Below are positions 57,407-64,000 of a DNA stretch of 64,000 nt, one piece after another; within the stretch, counting starts at the first letter, position 1; each line of letters opens with the position of its first letter. The DNA is from Streptococcus oralis subsp. dentisani. Its GTDB lineage: Bacteria; Bacillota; Bacilli; Lactobacillales; Streptococcaceae. The stretch covers positions 1,178,001 through 1,242,000 of the forward strand of contig NZ_CP034442.1 in assembly GCF_007475365.1 (NCBI RefSeq), given 5' to 3'. Below the pieces are notes generated by a model. It had not been told where the DNA came from. It made no database searches and saw nothing but the letters and a program-made list of their open reading frames with translations. The position numbers were made by a program, and so were the translations under genes.

Positions 57407-57420
57407 TTGGTATAGTTTTT
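57407..57420. promoter_or_regulatory. NagR-like (dre) box 2 upstream of glmS
   Basis: TTGGTATAGTTTTT repeats the left nine bases of box 1 exactly and lies just upstream of the glmS -35. Confidence 0.4.
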
Positions 57421-57454
57421 TAAAATGCCATCAGAGCAAGATCTCACTTGAGAA

Positions 57455-57483
57455 CTGACAAGTAGGATTCGATTACTTATAAT
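57455..57483 (+). promoter_or_regulatory. Promoter of the DMT transporter gene
   Basis: CTGACA, 17-base spacer, TATAAT; the start point lies just before the GAGGAGGT ribosome site. Confidence 0.8.
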
Positions 57484-57503
57484 AGAGAGAGGAGGTAGTT
57501 ACC

Positions 57504-57917
57504 ATGTGGTTTTTCTTCGCACTTTTATCTGCTGTTTTTGCAGCCTTAACTTCTATTTTAGCCAAGATTGGGATTGAGGGAGTTCCGTCCAATCTAGCAA
57601 CAGCCATTCGTACGGTCGTCGTCATCCTTATGGCTTGGGCTATGGTTTTCTTGACCAATAGTCAGACTGAGCTTGTCAACATCAGTAGAAAAAGTTGGCT
57701 CTTTCTCATCCTGTCTGGTTTGGCAACAGGCGCCTCCTGGCTCTGCTACTACAAGGCCTTGCAGATGGGCAATGCGACTGAGGTATCTGCTGTCGATAAG
57801 TTTAGTCTCGTCATTACACTCGTTTTAGCCTTTTTCTTTCTACAAGATGTCCTGACGTTTAAAACAATCATTGGTTGTATACTGATTACGATTGGGACCC
57901 TGGTGATGATTTTGTAA
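57504..57917 (+). CDS. EamA/DMT-superfamily small transporter
   Basis: A 137-residue membrane protein with five hydrophobic helices and a single EamA repeat (FALLSAVFAALTSILAKIG, GLATGASWLCYYKALQMG, VDKFSLVITLVLAFFFLQD). Full-length DMT exporters have two repeats, so this half-size protein probably works as a dimer. Substrate unknown. Divergent from glmS, with a strong ribosome site. Confidence 0.88.
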   Translation: MWFFFALLSAVFAALTSILAKIGIEGVPSNLATAIRTVVVILMAWAMVFLTNSQTELVNISRKSWLFLILSGLATGASWLCYYKALQMGNATEVSAVDKFSLVITLVLAFFFLQDVLTFKTIIGCILITIGTLVMIL

Positions 57918-57939
57918 TCATCTCCCCCTCCATATATGA

Positions 57940-57977
57940 CCTCCCCAAAAAAGCTAGATAGTTTTGGGGGTATTTTC
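57940..57977 (+). terminator. Terminator of the DMT gene
   Basis: CCCCAAAA / TTTTGGGG stem with an 11-base loop, then a T-rich run. Confidence 0.8.
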
Positions 57978-58023
57978 TTACGTCTAAATTTATAGGTAGA
58001 GGGAATCAGCTTCAAGCGTCTAG

Positions 58024-58055
58024 CAAAAAGGAGAGAACCAAATTGGTTCCCTCCA
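58024..58055 (-). terminator. Terminator of the Gtf3-like gene
   Basis: GGAGAGAACCA / TGGTTCCCTCC hairpin (one mismatch) with T run on the minus strand. Confidence 0.8.
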
Positions 58056-58179
58056 AGATGTGGTTTTTCATCACCTCACTACACAGTTGACAAAAAACTA
58101 ATTATCTCAGGCAGCTAACTTCGACTTGAAATTTTGCCTTTCCAAATCTGAATGTGGTAAACTGATGACCGACTTTTGA

Positions 58180-59184
58180 CTAATCTAAGAGCATCATGGA
58201 ATCAATAAACAATTTCTTTGTGAAATAACCATTTTTAATTAAGTAAGCTGTATATTTTGCTCTTGTGACCATTTGATCATACTCTTCTTCCGTACATTCC
58301 TGAACCACGCGGCTAGCTTCTTCCAAACTAGATACGACAAAGCCCAAACCTTTCTCACGGATATAGTCCACATTAGAAAGATAGTCTGGCACAACCACAG
58401 GAATACCTGCGGCCAGATAAGTTGTCAACTTATAAGAAACATTTTCTTTGTAGTAGTCACGCTCTTCCGCAGGATTTTCAGAATTTCCCCATACTAGGCC
58501 AAAGCCTCCTCCTTTAGACAACTCCAACAATAATTCCTGCTGAGTTCGCCACCCCTCAAGATGGACTTTGGAATAATCTACTCCCTCTGCTCTCGTAGCA
58601 TAAACATGAAGAGGGGTACTGTGTTTCCAGTCAACAATATGTGGAAAACGAGATGGGTCTCCTGAGAAGATTAATTTTTTCTCAAATTTTGGAGTATAGA
58701 GTTCCAAACCATGGGGAAGATCCCAGAGTGTTTGAACAACGTAGTTCTTGACGGTTAATCCTTCTGAAACGAGTTTCTGGTACATTTGTTCGGATGGTAC
58801 TACCACCACATCACACTTGTTGTACATGTCAATGTGGGCCTTCATAAGATAATAATTGCTCTCAAACATTAGTGGCTGAACATCATGGATAAACATCACC
58901 ATTTTTACATGAGAAAGCTTTAACTTTTCTACCAAGTGATTGTCCCATTCAACACTATTCCATGAAGGAGATTGGAAAAAAACGACATCTCCATAAGATA
59001 CCCCCGCGACAATTCCATCCATCCGCGAGTTCAGTTCTTCCCACGGTTCATGGCTTGCATCATAAAAATATATCCCCAGTTCGTTAACTCCAAAGTCTCG
59101 AACAATTTTCATGACATTGTTCTGCGCCATCAAGGCAACACTCGTTGATGCTTGCCCAAATAAATTTGTGAAATGTACTTTCAT
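58180..59184 (-). CDS. Gtf3/Nss-like glycosyltransferase, orphan
   Basis: Sugar transferase with GT-B fold, 334 residues, resembling Gtf3, which adds glucose to GlcNAc on serine-rich-repeat adhesins. Shared landmarks are LGIYFYD, RMDGIVAGVSYGDVVFFQSPSWN, MFIHDVQPLMFESNYYLM, VVPSEQM, GFGLVWG and SYKLTTYLAAGIPVVVPDYLSN. No adhesin, secA2 or gtfA/B genes adjoin it, so its acceptor here is unknown. The upstream region has a TACAAT -10 (59222-59227) and a cre-like site. Confidence 0.85.
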   Translation of the reverse strand: MKVHFTNLFGQASTSVALMAQNNVMKIVRDFGVNELGIYFYDASHEPWEELNSRMDGIVAGVSYGDVVFFQSPSWNSVEWDNHLVEKLKLSHVKMVMFIHDVQPLMFESNYYLMKAHIDMYNKCDVVVVPSEQMYQKLVSEGLTVKNYVVQTLWDLPHGLELYTPKFEKKLIFSGDPSRFPHIVDWKHSTPLHVYATRAEGVDYSKVHLEGWRTQQELLLELSKGGGFGLVWGNSENPAEERDYYKENVSYKLTTYLAAGIPVVVPDYLSNVDYIREKGLGFVVSSLEEASRVVQECTEEEYDQMVTRAKYTAYLIKNGYFTKKLFIDSMMLLD

Positions 59185-59221
59185 TGTTTTCTAAATCCTC
59201 GTCTCAGTAATTTCTCTAAAC

Positions 59222-59259
59222 ATTGTATCATAATTTACGACTTTTCAAAAGCGTTTACA
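59222..59259 (-). promoter_or_regulatory. Promoter and cre-like site of the Gtf3-like gene
   Basis: Minus strand -10 TACAAT (59222-59227). Plus-strand bases 59246-59259 read CAAAAGCGTTTACA, 12 of 14 to the CcpA cre consensus, near the expected -35. Confidence 0.55.
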
Positions 59260-59517
59260 TGCCAATTTTCAAGCTCAAGTTAGTTACTTGGGATAATTTT
59301 CCAGGAGTCTTATCTTCCAAGAACAATAAGGATAGCCTTAATAGACGTTTTTCTCACTCAATCTCACAAATTCGGTATCTTTGTTAGCTATGATAGATTG
59401 AATGAGTTGTTCCTGTTGAGTATATAATTTTTTGCATCTTTAGATTTCTCTGCTCATCTTGTGATGATTACAAACTCACATATAGAATTCTTATGCGATC
59501 AAGTCACCAACTTCTTT
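59260..59517. other. Intergenic stretch with a start-less ORF fragment
   Basis: On the minus strand, 59338-59439 is open for 33 codons and includes LYTQQEQLIQSIIANKDTEF, which looks protein-like but has no start codon and a stop right before it. It may be a gene remnant. Nothing else recognised here. Confidence 0.3.
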
Positions 59518-60090
59518 TCAGAGATTCGAGAAAGTGAGATTTTTCCATTTTTCTTGCCAATTTTTCTTGGATAAGCGTTCTTGATAGAGCTTCATTCGGT
59601 CTTCATTATCTAAGAAGTGAGGAGTCGGGTGAACTTGAAACTTTAAAATATCCTCGAGTCCATAGGGCACGAAGAGCTCTAAAGTTGCATCAGCATGCAA
59701 GCGAAGTCCTACCGCCGTACAGCGCTCGGGATACTTAACCATCGCATCACAGGAGCTGATATAGGGCGCCGTGTGGGGACTGTGCAGATGCATATAGACC
59801 TGATTTTTCAACTCCCACTGATACTGGGGGAAATCTTCTCTCAGCTTGTTCTCTAGGGATACTGTTTCCTCATAAGAAACATCTGGATCAAAGAAAATCA
59901 CATCCACATCCGTTTCACGGTCAAAAGGGGATTTGTCTGACAAGAGATTCCAAATAAAATTCCTGACAGAACCTGCTGCTAACCACGAGTCTTTCAAGCC
60001 AAGGTTACGGATGATGGTTAAGATTTTCATCAAATCTGGATTTTCTCTGAAAGCCTCTAGAATTTCGTGCTCATTTTTCACTGTATTCAT
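59518..60090 (-). CDS. Nucleotidyltransferase family protein
   Basis: A 190-residue protein of the nucleotidyltransferase-like family PF06042. The active-site pattern is [11 protein letters not shown] followed by [10 protein letters not shown], the two acidic metal ligands, and later [13 protein letters not shown]. Substrate unknown. It overlaps the end of ruvB by 20 bases in another frame, so it is translated by coupling. Confidence 0.85.
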   Translation of the reverse strand: MNTVKNEHEILEAFRENPDLMKILTIIRNLGLKDSWLAAGSVRNFIWNLLSDKSPFDRETDVDVIFFDPDVSYEETVSLENKLREDFPQYQWELKNQVYMHLHSPHTAPYISSCDAMVKYPERCTAVGLRLHADATLELFVPYGLEDILKFQVHPTPHFLDNEDRMKLYQERLSKKNWQEKWKNLTFSNL

Positions 60091-61069
60091 AACCTAAATG
60101 CTCATATGCTTTAGCTGTTGCAACCCGTCCAGACCGTGTCCGCATGATAAATCCTTTTTGGATCAGGTAGGGTTCGTACATGTCTTCGACCGTCTCACGC
60201 TCCTCGGCAATATTAACAGAGAGGGTTCCTAGACCGACAGGACCACCACCGTACATCTCAATCATGGTACGAAGGATTTTTTGGTCCACATAGTCCAAAC
60301 CTTCATGGTCAACATCTAGCATGGTCAAGGCCTTATCCGTAATCACATCATCAATCAAGCCATCACCCATAATCTGTGCAAAGTCGCGCACGCGCTTAAG
60401 GAGACGATTGGCGATACGAGGAGTTCCTCGACTGCGTAAGGCCAGCTCAGCGGCTGCCTCATGGGTGATTTCCATCTCAAAAATATCTGCCGTTCGCTCG
60501 ACAATTTCTGTCAAGTCAGCATGGGCATAGTATTCCATATGACCTGTAATCCCAAAACGTGCCCGTAGAGGATTTGAAAGCATCCCCGCCCTTGTCGTTG
60601 CACCAATCAAGGTAAAAGGTGGCAAGTCCAAATGGACACTGCGACTGCCCTCACCAGCCCCAATCATGATGTCAATGTAAAAATCCTCCATAGCACTATA
60701 AAGCACCTCTTCCACCGACATAGGCAGGCGATGAATCTCGTCAATAAAAAGGACGTCTCCAGGTTCCAAATCATTCAAAATCGCTACCAGATCACCCGCT
60801 TTTTCAATGACAGGGCCAGACGTTTGCTTGAGATTGACTCCTAGTTCATTAGCAATGACAAAGGCCATGGTCGTTTTCCCCAAACCTGGAGGCCCAAATA
60901 AGAGCACATGGTCCAGCGCTTCATCCCGCATTTTAGCAGCTTCGATAAAGATTTGCAGCTGATCCTTGACCTTATCCTGACCGATATATTCACGTAAATA
61001 CTGAGGACGGAGGGTACGTTCTACTAACTCCTCATCCCCCATTATCTCATTATCTAAAATTCTATTCAT
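60071..61069 (-). CDS. ruvB: Holliday junction branch-migration ATPase RuvB
   Basis: AAA+ motor that with RuvA drives branch migration in recombination repair. The 332-residue protein has Walker [10 protein letters not shown], Walker [10 protein letters not shown], sensor [18 protein letters not shown] and the C-terminal winged helix ending [20 protein letters not shown]. Confidence 0.98.
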   Translation of the reverse strand: MNRILDNEIMGDEELVERTLRPQYLREYIGQDKVKDQLQIFIEAAKMRDEALDHVLLFGPPGLGKTTMAFVIANELGVNLKQTSGPVIEKAGDLVAILNDLEPGDVLFIDEIHRLPMSVEEVLYSAMEDFYIDIMIGAGEGSRSVHLDLPPFTLIGATTRAGMLSNPLRARFGITGHMEYYAHADLTEIVERTADIFEMEITHEAAAELALRSRGTPRIANRLLKRVRDFAQIMGDGLIDDVITDKALTMLDVDHEGLDYVDQKILRTMIEMYGGGPVGLGTLSVNIAEERETVEDMYEPYLIQKGFIMRTRSGRVATAKAYEHLGYEYSEK

Positions 61070-61100
61070 GTTTCCATTATATCAAAAATCCAAGCTACAA

Positions 61101-61200
61101 ACAAAAAAGCCACCTGATTGGGTGGCCTCTTTAGGGAGATTATTATGAAAAAGAAAGGATTAGGATTTCATTAAATAAAGTTAGGAGGTCCTTATTTAAT
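61101..61200 (-). ncRNA. CiaR-dependent small RNA (csRNA), copy 2
   Basis: A roughly 100-base minus-strand transcript. It has a 5' hairpin (TTAAATAAGG region pairing with CTTTATTTAA, loop with CCTCCT), the same unpaired core as copy 1 (complement of GGGAGATTATTATGAAAAAG, 61134-61153), and a terminator hairpin GCCACC / GGTGGC with a T run of six. The layout matches copy 1 in every element. The 5' end is inferred. Confidence 0.88.
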
Positions 61201-61206
61201 AACTAT

Positions 61207-61239
61207 ATAATACACAAGGAGACTTAAAATTCCCTTAAT
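61207..61239 (-). promoter_or_regulatory. CiaR-activated promoter of csRNA copy 2
   Basis: Minus strand ATTAAG-GGAAT-TTTAAG (61223-61239), exactly 10 bases, then TATTAT (61207-61212), the same spacing as copy 1. Confidence 0.85.
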
Positions 61240-61253
61240 TTTCAAATCGATCA

Positions 61254-63665
61254 TTAACAATTTTCTTTAACAGCTGTTTGACCTGCAATACGTCCAAAAG
61301 TAAAGATATCCGTAAGCGAATTTCCTCCTAGACGGTTACCTGCATGGAGTCCACCTGCGACTTCTCCGGCAGCATACAAACCAGGGATAATCTGACCGTT
61401 TTCATTCAAAACGTGTGTTGAAGTATCAATCTTGAGTCCACCCATTGTATGGTGAACGGCTGGTTTTCTCGGTGTTGCGTAAAATGGCGCAACCTCACAC
61501 TTGAGATCAAAACTACCTTTATTAAATTCAGGGTCAAATCCTGCATCAACATAAGAATTGTACTTCTTGATTGTATCTGCTAACACCTGTGGATCCATAC
61601 CAATCTGAACAGCCAACTCTTCTATCGTATCTGCACGGTAGAGAGTGCCTGCTTTGACTTGGGCATCGATTTTTTCTTGGCTAGTGTTGTAGGCAGTTTC
61701 CTTGATACGTTCATCTGCGATTAGATAGAACAAGCCTCCATTATCAATCGCCGCTTGAGATAGCTTGTCTCGGCTACCGTACTCATCTACAAAGCGCTTC
61801 CCTTGAGTATTTACCATGATGAAGTTTGCTGGAGGAACTTGAAGTCCTGAGAAGAGGGCACCTGTTACTGGATCGGATACTGGCATCATTTGACTAAAGC
61901 CCATACCCACCAAATCTGCACCTACACTTTGCCCTAAAAGAATACCATCTCCTGTTACAGCTGGTGTATTAGATGTAGCAATATCATCTGCAATTTCAGT
62001 CCAGTAGGTATTGTATTTTTGTAGCATCTTTGTATTGGCACCAAATCCTCCAGAAGCTAGAACAACAGCATCTGCATTGACAATGATAGTTTGACCGTTT
62101 CGACCTTCTGCTCTGACACCCTTGACAGCCCCGTCTTTTACAAGCAATTCTTTAACTGGAGAATCTGTCAAAATCGTGCCCCCATTTTCTAGAACATATT
62201 TTTGTAGGACGGATATAAAGGCATACCCCATTGGTTGAACCGGCTTATGGCCACGACGCCAAAGGGCTCCAACTGGCATTGTCACTTCGCTACGAACAAA
62301 TTCAACGCCGATGTCTTCCAACCAGCGAACAGACTCTAGGGCTCGTTCGGTTAAAACAGATACTAAATCATACTGGCCATGAATTTCATTTCCTTGTAAA
62401 TCTTTTCGTTTCCCACCGATATAGGTTTGGATACGGTAAAGTAGGGTAGAGTCAAACAAATAGCTCGGGTCCTGCAAATACTGCTCAACCTCAACTTTCA
62501 AGGATCTAAAGTCCTCTAGATATTCTGGGTCAATCGTTGATTCATCTGTCGCAATCAATTCTTGAAGCGTATGTGCCTCACCTGGATGAGCTGCGAAAGT
62601 TCCTTGCCATGCTGGATCTGGTGCATTCATTGGACCACCTGCACGAACAGTATTTCCTCCAATTGCTGGGAATTTCTCAACAATAATCGGCTTCTTACCC
62701 GCTTGTAAGACTGCAGCAGCCGCAGCTAAACCAGCTCCTCCACCTCCGACGATGACAACGTCTGCCTGATAGGTCTTATCTTCTTTATCTAAGGCAGATG
62801 GCGCTTTTGAACGCTTGCGTAAAACATCTGGATTTGCACCAGCTTGTTTGACTGCGCGAGCAACTCCGTCCAAGACACCATTTGAAGTCACAGAAGCTCC
62901 TGACACCGCATCAACATTTAATGTTTGCCCCTCAATGATTTCTGCTGGAATACGGGTAAAGACGACATCTGCGATTCCTGAAGATTCTCCAGAAGAATCG
63001 ATTTCAATTTTTTCAATACGGTCCTCAGAAACCGTTACATCCATCGGTAATTTACCATTATGGCCTTCAGTTGTAACATGGTAAGTCCCTGGTTCAAAGC
63101 GAACTTCTTCAGGAAGGTTTAGTTGGTTTGCAATAGATACAAAGCGAAGGAAGCGATAAAAACAACTATCTAGGAAATCAACGGTTCGCTCATCAATCAA
63201 ATCTCCATTGTCATCAAACGCTCGATGCGCTCGACCAAGTAAAAACTCACTACCTGGCATAACTGTTGCATTTACCCCAGGAGCATCCAGAATCTGACGA
63301 AGATGAAGTTGGGCACGTGAAGAACCTTGAATATCGTAGGAAGCTCCGACAATCATTGTCGGCTTTCCGTCTAGTGGATGAATGTTAAAAGACAACCACT
63401 CGAGCAAGCTATTCAAACTTGATGGAATCGTATGATTGTGCTCGGGTGTCGAGATAATGACACCATCAGCTTCTGAAATAGCTTGATTAAACTTCTGAAT
63501 AATAGGTGTATCTGTTTGATCATCTGTTTCATTGAACATTGGTACATCTGTTATTTCTAAAATCTCAATATCCGCTTTTGAAGCAAAATGTCTTTTCATA
63601 AATTGCAAGAGGTTGCGATTATAGGATTTTTTTGCATTAGTCCCAACAATAGCTACTAATTTCAT
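61254..63665 (-). CDS. Three-domain flavin reductase (NADPH-FMN reductase, FMN-bind, fumarate/urocanate-reductase-like)
   Basis: Cytoplasmic 803-residue flavoprotein. Residues 1-185 are an NAD(P)H-dependent FMN-reductase flavodoxin-like domain. About 195-285 is an FMN-bind domain with the covalent-flavinylation motif in [11 protein letters not shown] (251-261). About 300-800 is a FAD-binding-2 domain with [17 protein letters not shown] and the end [19 protein letters not shown]. Such enzymes pass electrons from NAD(P)H to an alkene acceptor such as fumarate, urocanate or acrylates. The acceptor is not identifiable by eye. Covalent FMN would need an ApbE elsewhere. Confidence 0.9.
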   Translation of the reverse strand: MKLVAIVGTNAKKSYNRNLLQFMKRHFASKADIEILEITDVPMFNETDDQTDTPIIQKFNQAISEADGVIISTPEHNHTIPSSLNSLLEWLSFNIHPLDGKPTMIVGASYDIQGSSRAQLHLRQILDAPGVNATVMPGSEFLLGRAHRAFDDNGDLIDERTVDFLDSCFYRFLRFVSIANQLNLPEEVRFEPGTYHVTTEGHNGKLPMDVTVSEDRIEKIEIDSSGESSGIADVVFTRIPAEIIEGQTLNVDAVSGASVTSNGVLDGVARAVKQAGANPDVLRKRSKAPSALDKEDKTYQADVVIVGGGGAGLAAAAAVLQAGKKPIIVEKFPAIGGNTVRAGGPMNAPDPAWQGTFAAHPGEAHTLQELIATDESTIDPEYLEDFRSLKVEVEQYLQDPSYLFDSTLLYRIQTYIGGKRKDLQGNEIHGQYDLVSVLTERALESVRWLEDIGVEFVRSEVTMPVGALWRRGHKPVQPMGYAFISVLQKYVLENGGTILTDSPVKELLVKDGAVKGVRAEGRNGQTIIVNADAVVLASGGFGANTKMLQKYNTYWTEIADDIATSNTPAVTGDGILLGQSVGADLVGMGFSQMMPVSDPVTGALFSGLQVPPANFIMVNTQGKRFVDEYGSRDKLSQAAIDNGGLFYLIADERIKETAYNTSQEKIDAQVKAGTLYRADTIEELAVQIGMDPQVLADTIKKYNSYVDAGFDPEFNKGSFDLKCEVAPFYATPRKPAVHHTMGGLKIDTSTHVLNENGQIIPGLYAAGEVAGGLHAGNRLGGNSLTDIFTFGRIAGQTAVKENC

Positions 63666-63690
63666 GGATTGTTCTCCTTTCTTGAAATAC

Positions 63691-64000
63691 TTATGCTTTC
63701 AACCATTCTTCCCAAATGAAAGATTTCTTACGATTTGTATCTTCTGGTTTGACCAAAGCCTTTGTTAGTTCAACAAAATTTTGAAACTCTGAAAAATGTT
63801 CTTCTAGTTCTGCAACCTTTTCAGGATTGTTCAAATGACACTCATCATCTAGGACTTGCTCAGAATGACCTAGAAAGAACTCCGTACCAGGCATAACTCT
63901 CGCTTTAAGCTCCGGCGCATCTAAAATCTGACGTAAATGTGCCTGCGCTCTAGATGTTCCTAGCAAACCGAGAGAAGCACCTACAATCATAGTTGGTTTA
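63691..64000 (-). CDS. NAD(P)H-dependent FMN reductase family protein, partial
   Basis: Open to the right edge, so the N-terminus is missing; about 103 residues are visible. [20 protein letters not shown] and [19 protein letters not shown] align directly with residues 103-145 of the large flavoprotein downstream. It is a free-standing copy of that protein's first domain, 25 bases ahead of it, in the same operon. Confidence 0.9.
   Translation of the reverse strand, partial: KPTMIVGASLGLLGTSRAQAHLRQILDAPELKARVMPGTEFFLGHSEQVLDDECHLNNPEKVAELEEHFSEFQNFVELTKALVKPEDTNRKKSFIWEEWLKA

Overview
This 64 kb window is a chromosomal segment of a low-GC Firmicute, almost certainly a mitis-group Streptococcus (S. 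mitis, S. oralis, S. infantis or a close relative). The evidence is the gene content: purR-cbf1-rmuC-thiN-rpe-rsgA-ksgA-rnmV, a folP-folC-folE-folBK sulfonamide-target operon, manLMN, ccpA, polC, proS-eep-cdsA-uppS and ruvB. Two CiaR-dependent small RNA (csRNA) genes and several predicted proteins nearly identical to my recollection of pneumococcal ones support this. I cannot fix the species by reading alone. I see no rRNA or tRNA genes, CRISPR array, complete insertion sequence or prophage.

Layout. 1-11.5 kb, mostly minus strand: the end of yidC2, then pflA, lysA, purR, cbf1/yhaM, rmuC, thiN, rpe, rsgA, ksgA, a small variable cassette of unknown genes, rnmV and tatD. 11.6-22.3 kb: a KimA-type potassium transporter, an orphan oligopeptide-binding lipoprotein, rpmH, an alanine-type aminotransferase, a universal stress protein, a HAD-MazG fusion, asparaginase, ccpA and a DUF960 protein. 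22.3-28.3 kb: the folate operon, a CPBP protease and a purine permease. 28.4-32.4 kb, plus strand: a HAD phosphatase and manLMN, the main glucose/mannose PTS. 32.4-49.5 kb, minus strand: a P-type ATPase, pepC, rsuA, pepS, polC, a family 1 glycosidase and the proS-eep-cdsA-uppS operon. 49.5-55.3 kb: a csRNA gene and an operon combining a polar amino-acid ABC importer with two zinc-methyltransferase-like (UroD/MtaA family) proteins. 55.4-64 kb: glmS, a small DMT transporter, an orphan Gtf3-like glycosyltransferase, a nucleotidyltransferase, ruvB, a second csRNA gene and a three-domain flavin reductase next to a free-standing copy of its own N-terminal domain.

How it works together. Central carbon control runs through the window: ccpA, manLMN, pflA and the orphan glycosyltransferase all carry cre-like sites near their promoters, and glmS carries NagR-like boxes. 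The envelope-stress system CiaRH is represented by two csRNA genes with textbook CiaR direct repeats, and by a perfect CiaR repeat in the manLMN leader. The least explained system is the ABC-importer/zinc-methyltransferase operon at 49.9-55.3 kb. Its gene content suggests uptake of a small amino-acid-like compound followed by a thiol-directed methyl transfer. Other points of interest are the duplicated ksgA 5' end around an inserted gene, the probable leaderless rsuA transcript, and the duplicated FMN-reductase domain at the right edge.
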